From: Prototheca cutis
Taxonomy: Eukaryota; Chlorophyta; Trebouxiophyceae; Chlorellales; Chlorellaceae
Assembly (NCBI GenBank): GCA_002897115.2
Contig: BCIH01000011.1
Span: forward strand, 404,804-468,803
Length of the DNA: 64,000 nt
Direction: 5' to 3'
Positions 1 through 12,300 of the stretch are shown one piece after another. Position 1 is the stretch's first letter; each line of letters opens with the position of its first letter. The translations under genes and the position numbers were made by a program. The notes below the pieces were generated by a model that was not told the DNA's origin, did no database searches, and saw nothing but the letters and a program-made list of their open reading frames with translations.

Positions 1-3000
1 CGGTGGCGCCTGCAGCTGGCAGGGGCCCAGACAGGTTACCCCCCGCAGCCACCACCGCGGCCGCGGCCGCGGCCCACGCGGCCGAGGACGGGTTGCCTGG
101 CGGTGTGAGCATGCCTGCCGTCCCACCACCCCCGCCAGTCATGTCCTCGTCGCGCAGGAGGTCGTCGTTCCACAGCGGGTCCCAGTCGCCCGGCTCGGGC
201 GGCCGATCGTCCGAGTTCCCACTGGCGTTGGCCCCCGTCGTCGCACCGCTGCCGCCATGCATGGCAGCCAGAGGCAAAGACGCCGACCACCACTCGCCGC
301 TGGCAAGTGTCTGCTGGTGCAGCGGCGCCGGGGCACCCAGCCCGACGTACTGCCCTTGCGCGCTACCAAACCGCGGCGCAGGCTGGCCGAGCGCCGGTGC
401 CTGCACCACGTACGGCTGCGCCGGGTACGAACCCGACGTGCCCCCACGCAGAGCGGCCCCACCATAGGGGCCTTGATCCATGTGCTGCGACAACTGCTGC
501 GCTGGCTGGTGACCCGCTACGGAGAGCGAAGGCACCGGGCCCATGCTGGTAAGGTACTGCCGGGGCGTTGCCCCCGCCGCGACAGCAGCCGCCGCGGCGG
601 CCGCCAGCGCCTGTTGCTGCTGCGGGGTTGAAATCGCGGCGTAGCCCTGCACGGCGGCGGCGCTGGATCCAGAGGACGCCGCCCAGGAGTGCGCGTGCGG
701 CGCCGCAGCAACCTGCTGGGGCGTGCCCGGCAGCGTGCCGCCGGCGAAAAACTGCCGCGCGGCAGCCACCTGCGCGGCCGCCACCACCGCGGCCTGCGTC
801 TGCGCGTCGACGGCTGCCGCGGCCTGAAGCTGCGCGTCCGCTGCTGCTGCGGCGGCGGCCTGAAACTGCGCATCAGCTGTGGCAGCTTGAGCTTGCGCCT
901 GGGCCTGCGCCGCGGCAAGCACCGCGGGATACGACCCGACGCTGGAAGGCGCCCACCCCGCGGGCGCGCCGCCGCCCGGCGGCAACAATGGGAGCAGCCG
1001 GCTGTACGATGACGGCCCTGCCAGCACTGCACCGGCGTCCAATCCACCGTACGATGACGAGGTGCCACCTCCGGGACCAACCGCTGCCTGGCCGCTCCCA
1101 GCTGTGTACAGGTACCCGGCGCCTCCGGCGTCCAGGATCCGCGCCTGCTGCCCAAACAGACGAGTCGGCGGGCTGACCATGGGCAGCGACCCCACGCTCA
1201 TCGGCGTGGACCCCAGCGCACTCATCAGTGCGCTGGCGTTCAGGGAGCCGACGTCCAGCGGCATGGCGGCGCTGTTGCTCAGCGAGCTAGAGTGCTGCTG
1301 CGCGGCGGCGGCCGCTGCGGACCACAGTGCCTGTGCCGCACCGCCACCAGCCACCGCCGCTTTGGCTGCAAACAGCGCCTGCTGCTGCTGCTGCTGCTGG
1401 CGCGCGGCGGCCATGGCAGCGGCGTGGCGCTGGAATGAAAGCACCGCGGCTGCACCACCGGCCGCCGCGGCGGCGGCATCGACGGGGGTGCGCGGCACGG
1501 GGATCCCCACGGACGCCGCTGGTGCGGGCGACCCGGCTGGTGCAAGGAAAGTATCGGGAGGCGGCATCCACGGCGCACCCGTCCAGTCCTCGCCCGTGAC
1601 AAAGGGGTGGGCGGCAGCTTGGTGGGGCGTCCAGCGTGCCTCTGGGTCAGGCTGCAGCACACCACGCAAGAAATCGACAAACCCGGCACGGGCTGCCGCC
1701 TCGCGTGCTGCTGCTGCAGGGTCGGCCGCCTGGCTCGACCGCAGCGGGTACCCTGCGATGATATCCACCAGGGCCGTGGCCTTGAAGTACGACTTGCCCA
1801 CGGGTGCGGGGGCGGCGTTGGCGGCTTCGTACTCGGCTGGCGTCCGCAGGGTGAAGCCAGTACGGCGGGGTGTGGGCGACACTGTTGTCGCCGGTCCGCG
1901 CCCCACCTGCCTTCCGTCGAGCAGGTGCTGGGGGCTGGGGGTTGACAGGCCCGCACTCCCGCGGCCCGTCGACGCTGACACCCCGGTGCTGTCACGGATG
2001 TCATAGTGACGGTGCGTGTTTCGGCCCCCGGCCAGCAGCGTCTCCGGCAGTGGGCCGAGCGTGGCGCTGATGCGCATGAGCATGTCGTGCTCACAGGCGC
2101 CTGGGAACAGGGGCAGGCCCAGGAACAGCTCGGCCGCCAGGCACCCCAGGCTCCACATGTCGATGGCCGGGGTGTATGGGCACCCCAGGATAACTTCGGG
2201 GCTGCGGTAGAACCGGGACTGGATGTAGGAGTACACCGTTCGCGACTGGAAGCACGCCGACCCGAAATCAATCACCTTGACCTCCCCGCTGTGACCGTTG
2301 CGCAGCAGCACGTTCTCGGGCTTCAAGTCGCAGTGGATGATCCGCGACTCGCGCAGGACCGCCAGCGCATCCAGCACCTGGCACATTTCGGTTGCCGGGA
2401 GGCGGTTGGGGGCTGAGACAGGTCTCGCAGAGTGGTGCTCGGTCCCTAGGATGGCCCCGGCACAGTCCATTGAGTCGTGCGGGCCCATGGGAGCAGGACG
2501 AAGCACACCCCCCCCGGTGGCAGCGGCAACGGATTCCCCACACACCTGGGCAATCAGCACTCGGACCAGGGGCAGCGTGAACCCGCGAAACTTGTTCCGG
2601 CGGATGACCTCGTACAGGTTCAAGCTCAGCAGCTCAAACACCACACACAGGTGCTCATGATGCACAAAAAAATCCTACAGGTGTTATGAATGAATGTGCT
2701 TGGGTGTGCCTTTTTGAGCGCAGAGGAGAACTGGGAATCTGTCAGGCCCCCCCCAATTGAACTCCGGACAGCCGTACATGTGGGTCACGCATCCGCCACA
2801 CACGCAGTCCCCCCCNNNNNNNNNNNNNNNNNNNNNNNNNNNNNNNNNNNNNNNNNNNNNNNNNNNNNNNCCCCCCCCCCAAAAAAAAAAAAAACAAAAA
2901 AAAAAAAAAGAACACACATCTAGAGAGAACTTCAACGGATCCCACCCAGCCTCCACACCCAAGCATCGACATCACCACACCTTCATGCGGACGAGGTGAT

Positions 3001-3562
3001 GGAGATCGCCCGGGTCGGCCTGGGTATTGAGGAACTGCAGTACCCCAACTTCCACACGGGCCTGCTGGTAGTAGGCGGGCTGCGCCTTGATCACCTTGAC
3101 CGCCACGGCCTCGCCAGACACCGAATCCAGGCACCGAAACACCTGTCCAAAGGTGCCCTGCCCCAGCAATTCCTGCACTGTATATCTGGAGATTGGGGGG
3201 GAAAGGAGAGGGGGGTAATTATGGAGATTGCACGTCGTCCTGTTCCTCACACAGCAGCCAGGCAATAGCCCGTTGGCCCCCCACATAGACCTCTGGCCAC
3301 AGTCTCCAGTCCTAGCCCGCCCCAGCTCTTCAAAACACGGCAACACCCACCGTATGCCGCGTTGAGAGTGGAGTTCATCGTCCACGGCCACGATGAGGTC
3401 AGAGTTGACGTTGTCGTGGGGCTTCCCCTCCAGAGGCTCGCACGGCTTGGTCAGGATGCGACGGCCCGAGGCCGTCAGGGCCTGACTGTTTGTCCTGGAG
3501 CCCATGGCTGCGGTCCGGAGCAAAGGACGATGCACAGTCGGTTGTGCAAAGTGCACATCCAC
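1..3562 (-). CDS. YAK1: YAK1-family (DYRK) protein kinase, C-terminus cut by window edge
   Basis: This is a dual-specificity Ser/Thr/Tyr kinase of the DYRK/YAK1 group; in plants and algae YAK1 acts in growth restraint downstream of TOR. Exons, with GT-AG ends and matching phases, are about 3351-3505 (or to 3562), 2981-3185, 2546-2674 and 2377 to beyond base 1. Visible motifs are a pre-kinase segment (LTKP.EP...DN.NSDL) typical of plant YAK1, the glycine loop GQGTFGQV, the lysine in VAVKVIK, HCDLKPEN in the catalytic loop, DFG at about 2265, and the DYRK-type activation loop YSYIQSRFYRSPEV. The C-lobe end (FVDFLRGVL..DP..RW.P.QAA.HPF) also matches YAK1. The remaining 1.6 kb codes for an Ala/Gln/Gly/Pro-rich tail with a short poly-Gln run near 1380-1398. 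The start is either ATG 3505 or ATG 3562; an upstream exon cannot be excluded. The intron at 2675-2980 contains an assembly gap. Family assignment is firm; function is inferred from the family. Confidence 0.88.
2816..2870. other. Assembly gap (run of N) inside a YAK1 intron
   Basis: A run of 55 undetermined bases is flanked by C tracts (about 10 C on the right) and followed by two long A tracts. It lies entirely within the intron 2675-2980 between two kinase exons that join in frame, so it does not interrupt coding sequence. The flanking homopolymers probably caused the sequencing failure. Confidence 0.97.
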
Positions 3563-4369
3563 AAACAGCGGCTCTCACTCTACCCACGACCACAGTTGGC
3601 CCCTCAGCCCTCTGCCCAACCCAGGCAAGGCCATTGGCTGGCACACTGCAGGGTGGGGACCACCCACAGCCTTGCCAACTCCGGGTCGCGCAGGGCCCCG
3701 AGTTTCTGGCCCCCAATTCCACGCCCAGGAGGCATGGCGCTCCACATCCCAGGTCCGTAACCACCCACCTTGCAGATCAGGCGTGCGGGGTGCCGCCCTG
3801 CCTAGGGAGGAGGGTCTGGACGCTCAGGTGCCCACTTCGCTCCCATATCCAGGAGTGACAACCACAACCCGCATTGCTCTCGATACTATATGGAAACTAA
3901 GCGGGCTGTTCGGGAGGGCATGGGCCGGCAATCCGGGGGCATCCGTCGTCACTGCCCAGGTGGATCGACCTCCGGTCCAGAATGAGGTCGGTACTATCGA
4001 GTCCCCTAAGATCCAATCGGAATGACATATGCAAGGCGTGGCATCTCAGATGATGTGAGCCACGATGGGCTCGGTGTCATGCTCTTGAGCGGAACCAAGC
4101 AGCATCCCCCGGCCGGGACCCTCCTGGCAGGCAGTTTTTTCCGTCCCCCATGCACTCTCGGTGAAAACTTTGTTGGGTTGGCCCCCTCTGCTGCTGCAGT
4201 CCAAAAACAACCCCAAAACCTTGACTTTGTTTGTGCCGCCAGATAAATTCCCAGCAATGTGTATGTGCTGCTTATGGAGCCACACGGCATAGACCACAAG
4301 ACTCAAACAGTACAGGAAACAGGAGCAGCGTGGGGTCTTACCGTCGGGCTGGGCTCTCGGCCACTGCAA
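3563..4369. other. Intergenic region between YAK1 5' end and ORC1 3' end
   Basis: About 0.8 kb lies between the first recognised YAK1 exon and the ORC1 stop codon. I see no conserved protein segment on either strand and no tRNA or rRNA-like sequence. It should contain the ORC1 3' UTR and the YAK1 promoter and 5' UTR, and possibly an unrecognised short 5' exon of YAK1. No TGTAA polyadenylation motif was found on the minus strand just downstream of the ORC1 stop. Confidence 0.6.
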
Positions 4370-7300
4370 TCAGTGACTCAGCAGTGGCGCCAGCCACTTG
4401 AGCTCCTCGTCAGATGTCAGTACGTAGATCAACTCTGGCGGAGGGAGGTTGAGTGCCACGCGTGCCGACAACCGCTTGTGAACTGGGGGCATGAGTTGGA
4501 GGTGCATTGGGGGGGAAGTGGGTGCGAAGGGCTGCCGGGCGCCAGGTCAGCATTGCACCATGGCGGCAGCATGCAGAAAAAGCCTACCACTCCCTGCATG
4601 CTTGTGCACGACCCATGTGTGTCCAAGTGCATTACCCGTGTGTATCCCAAATGCACCCCTTGTGGATATCAACGCACACGCCCACAAACCTGCGTCGCAG
4701 AGCAACAATCGTTGAGCAGCGAGGGACTCGATCGCTGGCAGCACCTGCTCCATGGCGAGCGGCGGCTGGTGCCCCGTCGCCAGCAGCGACCGCAGGCGTG
4801 CCGCCACGGCGCGCACCGTCACTTCGGCACGGCCACCGAATCGGACCTCCAGATGCACTGCCGCCAGGACCAGGCGTTCCAGCGGGGCCGCACGCTGTGC
4901 ACGCTGTGCTGCGCCGCCGCCCAGCGCGGCACGAATGCTCCGGTCCACGTGCGCCATGGTCACCGTCTTTTTGGGGACGGGGGCTGGCTGTGCTGCTTGG
5001 TCCTCCTCGCCCGAACTGGAGGGCACCACCAGCGCCTTGCTGGCGTCGGCACCATCCGCGGACGGTGCCGACTCCCGGTCCCGCCACTCCAGCTGCGCAA
5101 TCTCCGCAGCTCTGCATCGTTACGGTCGATGGTTTTTGGGCTTGTTCTGTCGTAACACTGGGCTTGCTTTCTTTGCAGTAGTTGTTGTTTGGTGAAGCAT
5201 TCCCTGAAGTAACCCCCCCCCAAACACAGTCAAACCCCCCACCACCCACGCATCCAGCCCAAGGCAGGCTTACCTCCGGCAAATTTCCAGCGCCAGGCGC
5301 AGGTCGCCGGAGCAGTTGGCGACCTTGCGTGACACAAACACGAGCGCGTTGGGCTCAAAGGCCGGGATGCCCTCCATCCGTGCCTTGAGGATGGTCTCCA
5401 GGGCCTCGCGGCCATAGGGCTGGAAACCCAGCCGCCGGCCGGCCAGGCGGCTGCCGATGCGAGGGTGCAGGCGCTCGGGCAGGTCCATGGTGTTGGCAAT
5501 GCCGATGATGCTCAGCCGTGCCGCGGCACGCTGTGGCCAGTCAAACAGATTGTACAGCACCGTCTGCATGACAGGTTGGCCACGGTTGACGGCTGGGTTT
5601 GGGTGGAAGGATTGGGGGGAGGAGCCCACATACAAACAAGCGAAAACGTACCTGGGAGCGATTGACTAGCAGATCGAGCTCGTCAAGGAGCAAAATGATG
5701 GGCCGGCGTGGGGCATTCTTGCTCCCGCTGAACATGGCCTCCAGCTCGGCCGCAGCCGCAGCGGGACCTAACCGGTCCCCCGTCAGCGCCTTTTGTCATG
5801 TGTGAAGAGAGAGGGGTAGGGAGGGCGCTGATACTGGGTATCGCACCCCCTGTGCGCGAATCCATGCAGCGATACAGCATGTTCAGCACTCGACACCCAT
5901 CAAGAGCTGCTGCTGCCTGTCTGGCAGGCAGACTGTCCACTCTACACACGCTCCACCCAAGAACCAGCCTGCAATGCCAACACCGTACCTCTAGCAGAGC
6001 ACAGTAGGCATGCTGTGGCGACGGCAGGCGTAGCCCGTTGATTTCTACAAAGCGGAATGGCGGCAGATCCCCAGACTCCACCGCCGCACGCGCACAGCGC
6101 ATCACCTCCCGCACCGTGGCCGTCTTGCCCGTCCCCGGGATGCCGGAGATGTAGAGGCACTTGCCCGAACTGGCACCGCCGCCCAGCCCCTTGTCTGTGA
6201 GTTGCACGTGGACCATTGCTGGGACTGGGGGTTTGACCACGTGCTTGGCAAGGAACATGTCATGTCACCCACCCAAAAGAGGCTGACAATTAGAACAGCA
6301 CAGAAAATCACATCAAAAAGCTCCCCAAAATCCTCTTCCACACGTGGCATGGATGGATGGGTGCAGTCCACAACGAGTGCCCCACCTGCAATCAGCACGC
6401 TGCGGACAAACTCGTCGATTGCCGCCCGCTCTGCGTCCCTGCAGGGCAGCTTCCGGGGAGCTGCCGTGGGCGCCAGCGCATCGCATGCGGCCGCGAGCGG
6501 GCAGGACGACCTGGCGCAGGCCAGGGCATGTCGCCGAGCCACCTCCCTGCTGGTTTCGGCTTCACCGTCACACCCCCGACCCAGCACTCCCAGCACGTCC
6601 CCACCACCCTGTCGGTTTCGAAAACGAGGCAATTATGAGAGACAAAGGGTTATTTCAAACGCACATCGTGTCAACCAGGTGCTGTGTTGTTGACTGTGGA
6701 AGATCCCACTTCCCAGGACGAATGTCCAGCAGCAGCCTTTGACCATAAACGAACAAGCATGAGACAACCCCCCCCAGAAAACTCGGCCAAACAAGAGCAT
6801 TCATCCAATCTACACCTGTCGCCGGGGCTTGGGCACAGCTGCACAGCTCTTTCGCCGCAAGTTTTTCGGCGGCACCAGTCCCTTTTCTGCCCACATGGCG
6901 TAGACGGGCTTGCACCGAAGCGTCACGCGGCTTTTTCCCTGCAGACCCTCGTCNTCCTCCTCGCTGCCAGACTCTGCTGGCGGCTCCCAGGACTCTGCCT
7001 CGTCATCNGAAGCGTCAGGCCCAAACTCGGACCGCCGGCGAAACCTCTGTGTCATTGTTGTGTGGCAGGAGATTGGTGGATGGATGGTGCTGCTCNTTGG
7101 CTCACTGAAGGTCCTTCCCTGACCCTGACATNCCCCCCCCTTCTTCACACACAAACCATTAAAGTCTAGACCACCACAACTCGGAATGCACACAGACCTG
7201 CCACATCTCATTGTACTCGTAGTCGCAGAGGAACAGATCGTCCCCGAGCTCCGGGGGGGCTGCCCGGAACTCGGAGCCACACAGGACATGCGCTGGCCGG

Positions 7301-8884
7301 ACAAAGCAGCTGACGTCGTTCAAGTCACGAGCGCTCATCAAAAAGACTTCCCGTGCAGCGTGATGTGCCTGGAGAGGGGCGAGGGGGTGTCGGTGGTTCT
7401 TGCAATTGCTGCTCGTCGTGGAGTCAGGATTCATTCTGTGTACGGGCCACAAGGTCCTGGTGGGACAAGCCCCCAGATAGGCCAATGGGGTTATGCAATC
7501 CAGGGTTATGTAAACCATCACCCTGGGCCCTGCCCACAACCACCCCCCCCCCCCCCCCCACACACACACCTGGCGACCGAGGTGCGTCTCTTCGGGGACA
7601 CAGTACCAGCGCAGCGTGGCCTCACAGTCCTCGTCCCGTGGACTCAGCTGCCACAGCGCCTCGATCCGGGCGAGGCCCAACCCCTGCCGCGNCAACACCT
7701 TGGCCCGCGCCGTGTTGCCTGTCCGTGCCGGCATGGGCTTGCCAGACTCGCAGTTGGGGCACAGCCAGTCACCCTGGGTGAGTGTATGTTTGGGGGCACN
7801 GGTGTACAATGGGCATTAGCCTTGCTGTTAACTCAGAGAAAGGTCACCCTGAGTTCCATCTGTCATTCGCAAGGGAGACATCCCTGGCGAAAAAAACCCT
7901 GGCATGTACCTCTGGGACCGCTCGGAGGGGCGGCTTGAGGCAGTCAAGATGAAACCCACGAAGACACCTGTCGCACTCAATCATGTCCACGCCCGCCTTG
8001 TCCACATTCCCACACACCGCACACGCCTCGTCCTCATCGTCACTGCACGAGTTGAAGTTGGGAACGTGTGTGTGTGTGCGCGTGTGTGGGGGGGGGGGGG
8101 GGGGGGGGATGTGGATTGCAGGTCTGATAATGCATGCACGCATGACTGCATTGCCTCAAACCCAAAGGGCTGCAACCACCCTAGCAAGATGTTGAATCTG
8201 TCAAAGCCAACCCCATGAGCAAAGCAATCCATTTCTACTTCCCGCACCCACCATCACAAGCTCCCAACAGTCATCCAACCGACCTGAGACCCTGGAGAGC
8301 ACTGTCGTCCAAAACGATGTAGACAGAGTCGTTCACGCGAAACACCTGTCCATCAAGTTCCACACTCTCGGTCGGCACACGACGGGGCTTGCGAGGTGCG
8401 GCCACTGGCTTGGCGGCGGGAGCATCCTCCTTGGTCTTGGTCTTCCGCGTCCGCTGCTTGCCCGCCTTGGTGTTTGGCTTGGGAGCTGGCGCATCGGACG
8501 AAAACAGTTGCACCTTGGCAGATCCCTGTTTCCTTTGCCGGGGTGGTGCGGGCTCTGTGGCTGGCTTGGTCTCCGCTGGCTTCTCCTGGGGACCCTTCAG
8601 ACCCCTCGGTTTTGTCTGCTTCACTGATGCAGCCACAGACTTGGTGGGTTTGGATGCCTACGAAAAGTGTGTGCATTGGTCCCTTCCTTGTCGCAAAGTA
8701 CTGATACAGGGCCAAGGTCTCCGGCAGAAGACAAAACCCTCCTGCACCTCTCCCTTCACCCCCTGCTGCTGCGTACCTGGACCCTGCCGGGCTTGCTCGC
8801 AGGGAAATGGGCAGCAATGGTGTCCTGCCCCAGCTCATCATTCTTTCGCTTCGATGGAGAGAGTTGTTTTTTGGGACGGCCCAT
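4370..8884 (-). CDS. ORC1: Origin recognition complex subunit 1 (plant-type, BAH-PHD plus AAA+)
   Basis: This is the largest ORC subunit, an AAA+ ATPase that marks replication origins in the nucleus and helps load MCM. Twelve exons with consistent phases are 8777-8884, 8284-8657, 7910-8042, 7570-7773, 7198-7368, 6816-7046, 6386-6608, 5989-6194, 5652-5789, 5274-5563, 4690-5111 and 4370-4482, giving about 870 residues, the usual length. Order of domains: a basic N-terminus with an SPSK site and QDTIAAHF; a BAH domain that begins VYIVLDD and is interrupted by a PHD finger (CAVC, CDRC, FHLDC, CPNC); Walker A GIPGTGKT at about 6140; Walker B ILLLDELD at about 5690; sensor segment GIANTMDLPE; sensor 2 region SGDLRLALEICRRAAE; and a C-terminal winged helix ending in WLAPLLSH. 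A PHD inside the BAH is the land-plant and green-algal ORC1 arrangement. ATG 8884 is preferred because the conserved basic motif follows directly; an in-frame start at 9004 is possible. The 3' edge of exon 6816-7046 is uncertain by 2 bases. Confidence 0.93.
7542..7559. repeat. C homopolymer (18) next to CA repeat, ORC1 intron
   Basis: Eighteen C followed by CACACACAC on the plus strand. On the coding strand this is the start of an intron: GTGTGTGTGTGG followed by a G tract directly after the 5' splice site of exon 7570-7773. Confidence 0.9.
8088..8108. repeat. G homopolymer (21) preceded by GT repeat, ORC1 intron
   Basis: A GT-rich run leads into 21 consecutive G on the plus strand. On the coding strand this is a C tract plus AC repeat placed upstream of the 3' splice site of the PHD exon 7910-8042. 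Confidence 0.9.
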
Positions 8885-9368
8885 TGTACTGGATGTGGAG
8901 CTGGCCGCTGCAGAACGCTCGGAAGGGATGCCCTGCCCTGGACGGCCCACCCGGTCCTTCCGTTGCAACCGCAATGTCAGCGCCTGACAGAGATCACGGA
9001 GCAATACATAATCAGATCATGTTTAATGCGCATAAAATGCAAGTTGCATATTGAGCAAACGTGGTACGATGGCGCTGTGTGATGAGCGTGCCAGTTGGCC
9101 AGGGATTGAAGGCCAGGCAAGTCCCGACCTCGGCGATTTGGGTCAGCGAGGGAGAATTTCAAAAATTTCCCCGGTATAGCGTGGGAAATTTCTCGACGCC
9201 CGGGGGAATTTTCCTTTTTTGGTGAAAGATTGAGCCCATTACAAAGAAATAAAATCAAAAGCAGCACAGTGGCAGCATGGCCATATAACATACAATTTGA
9301 ACGGCGCAACAATGACGATGTGTCTACTACAATACAGCAAGGCTTCTCACATATAGGCCTGCCACACA
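8885..9368. other. Intergenic region: ORC1 upstream / PKS 3' UTR
   Basis: This 484 bp stretch lies between the ORC1 start and the PKS stop codon. The right half should be PKS 3' UTR, since it holds a TGTAA motif on the minus strand; the left half would be the ORC1 promoter. It is noticeably more AT-rich than the genes around it. No coding segment is recognised. An exact E2F site (TTTSSCGC) was looked for because ORC1 is often E2F-controlled, and none was seen. Confidence 0.6.
9239..9243 (-). terminator. Putative polyadenylation signal TGTAA of the PKS gene
   Basis: The minus strand reads TGTAA here, about 126 bases past the PKS stop codon at 9369-9371. TGTAA (UGUAA) is the usual poly(A) signal of chlorophyte green algae. 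The motif is short enough to occur by chance, so the call rests on position and on the other evidence for a green alga. Confidence 0.45.
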
Positions 9369-12300
9369 TCACTGGTGGGTTCGCACGGTCGCGGAAACCA
9401 GCAGGAGTCCCAACAGGATCACCGCGAGCAGCTTCCAGTGTGGCATTCGCTCCAGATGGGGTGCGGCATAGTCTGCGACATCCTCCTTGAGGTTGTACAG
9501 TGCCCTGCCCAGGCTTAGGAGGGTCCGCCAGCGCGAAGCTGGCTGGACCACGGCCAGCGCCGGAGACGATTGCTGGAGCTCCTCACAAACATCGCGAACG
9601 ATGTCTGCCACTTGGCGATGGAGCTTGGCAACGAAGTAGTGGTCCCCCTCACGGATGGGGATGTGGGTGTGTCGGGCCGCGGTGTGCTGGCCCCAGGCAC
9701 GCATTGCGCCGCGGGCGATGGTCCCATCCATGCGGCCATCCAGCGACACGATGGGACAGGCAAGTTGCGGCTGGGTGCCGTCGTAGCGGTACGTCACAGC
9801 CATTGTTATATCGGCCACGCCCAGCGGCGCCACGCGCCAGAACAGGCGGTCGTTGGCCCGCATCTCGTCCACGCCCGCAAAGTTCCCCGCCTCAAATGCC
9901 TTGAGCAGCTTCTCTTTGGACAGCGCCCGCCAGCCGCCCAGCGTCTTCAGCACCTCCTCCACTGGTGCTGGCTCGCCAGAGCCTGTGGATCGTGGGGGGG
10001 AGAGGGGATCATTGTATGAGGAGGGCATGTAAGCAACCATCACAGCGTGTTGGCCGGTTCGTTCTCAAGCCATGCAACAGTCACAGGTAGCAGGGGATAC
10101 GTGGGGTTCCACCCTTCCCTACCTACCAGTCCCCCCATTCCCTCCCACCCAGACAAATGCAAAAGTCTACACAATCAATCATTCCCATATCCCAATCCAA
10201 CCACCAAGCAAACAAATAAAAAAGCAAACGTACGCATGCGGCGCTGGAGGTAGAGGCGCATGACGGCCCGGGCGTACAGGTGCGGCGGGGCCACCGCAGC
10301 GGCTACCAGCGCCCGGGGCTGCGGCCCGTCGGGCGCCTTGGCCAGCAGTGCAGCCATTTCGTATGCGGTAATCGCACCGAGACAGGTGCCAAACAGCGCG
10401 AACGGCACGCCGTCATCCAGCGGAAGCCTGCGGACAAGGTGCGCCGCCAGCTCGTGCACGCTGGGCAGGGGCTGCTCGTTGCCCAGCCGGCCACGCCCAG
10501 GGATTTCCACCGGCCAAATTTCCATCCAGCTTGGCACGCTGTCATGGTACCTGAAATTGCGTGGGGGGGTGGGCAGAACTTGGGTGGACCCTTGCTTTGC
10601 ATTCATGGTCCAGGGTGGGTGTGGCCTAGGCTTGGATGCGGTTTGAATGCCAACCATGCAGATCCCTTGCCTCCATTGCTCCCCAACACGCATGCATGTT
10701 CAATCAATCGATCAATCAATCAATACCACCCCCCAAAATGGGAAAAAGATCGCACTTGGAAAAGACGAGCTCAGACACGCCCGCAGCATAGGGAAGGCAG
10801 TACACACGGATCCTGGGTCGGGTTGTGAAAACCGGGCGTTGTGGGGACGACCGGTGACTGGGTGCTGTGGCTGGGTGGGCAGCACCGGCGACAGCAGTGC
10901 TGGGCTCGTTAGCTCCAGCACCAGGCAGCTCAGCGGCACGAGGAGCTCCTCTGTCAGCTGACTGCAGATCGTCGCCAGGGTGTGCTGTGACTGTCACGTG
11001 CACTGTCCGGGAGGAGGAGCTTGGCATGCCAGCCAACACGTCGTCGATCACAGAAGAAATCGTGACGCCTGCCGGATCTTGGACCAGGCTGGAGGGCATG
11101 ACACCCATCGAGTCCTGCAAGCTTGGAGGAAGAGGTCGGTTGGAGGATGCCGGTGCAGTCAGGGGTCATGCAGCAGCAGAGGCACATGAGGAGGTAGTGC
11201 GTGGCAGAACTCCTGGCGCGGTCGTCCCTTTCGCAGGTCAGGACCCATTTTCACAATGCCGAAAAAACAGCAAATCCTTGCACCTGGATCTTCTGTCGGA
11301 GCTCAAGAGCGGCCAGGGAGTCGAGACCCTGCAGCCCCAGCGGCACTGCCGGGTCAATTGCTTCAATCCCCAGCACTGCCTGCACCAGGCCACGCACACG
11401 CGCCTCGATGCGCTCCCGGTCTGTCTTGGTGGGGACGGCCGCAGCGGCAGCAGCACCGAGTGTTGTCGTCATGGCAACAGGGTTGCTGCTAACAACTTCA
11501 GCGCCACGGGTAGTCGTCGAAACCTTGTCGTCCAAGTCCCCTTGCATCTCGGCAAAAATGTCGGGCACGTCACGCATGTGGCGCAGGAGGTGTCGCCAGT
11601 AGGTCTGCGGTACTGCACCCATAATAGCAGGTACCGCAGTGATTGTCCAGCAGGCCTGCATCGCACGCTGCAGCACCCCCAATCCCGCGGCCCCGCTCAG
11701 CATGCCCATGGCCTTGACTTGGTCCGGGGTCAGAGCGTGCTTGGCCCTGACCATGCCTGCACTGGCCCATGCGCCCCACTGGACCGCGATGGCCGGCAGG
11801 CCTGACAGCTGTCCGGCCGCGGTGCGGGCGTCCAGGCAGGCATTGGCCAGCGCGTAGCTCGCCTGGCCCATAAAGCCGGTCAGCGCTGATACCGAGGAGA
11901 AGACAAAGGCGCCGACCAGCGGCAGCCGTGGGCCCAGCGCCGAGCCCAGCGCCGAGCCAGCACCGAGCTTTGCGGCCAGCACGGGGCGTGCGGTGCGGCC
12001 CTGCAAGCCCAACAGCGGTGCCGACACCTATGTGTGTTGTTGTTGTGACGAAGTTGGGTCATTGTGTCGATGTCTTGGGGTAGGTGTGGACTTGTGGTGG
12101 GTGATCCTGACCATGTCATCTTCTTTTAACCATACCTCGATGCAAATCCGCTTGTTTGTCCAAATCCAGAAAGGCATCGGCAACAGTGATAAACAATAAA
12201 GTAATCAATAACCCAACAACGAACCTGGGTGCCGGCGGCGTGGAGCAGGGCAACTTTCCCGCTGTCGAGTCCCCCGACAGACGGCAACAGCAGCCCGTCG

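Noticed and set aside
1062..2006. 314-codon plus-strand open frame rich in Ala, Cys and Arg
   Set aside because: Antisense shadow of the YAK1 kinase and its Ala/Gln-rich tail.
3880..4000. Possible 5S rRNA or tRNA between YAK1 and ORC1
   Set aside because: No box A/box C promoter pattern and no cloverleaf or 5S consensus could be found by eye.
9100..9210. E2F-like site upstream of ORC1 (GCGTGGGAAA)
   Set aside because: Does not match TTTSSCGC or its complement; not reported as a regulatory site.
10699..10725. Short repeats that could be taken for a CRISPR-like array
   Set aside because: Simple tetranucleotide microsatellite in a eukaryotic intron, with no spacers.
10867..11805. 312-codon plus-strand open frame
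   Set aside because: Antisense to the M10 KR/ACP exons; no domain similarity.
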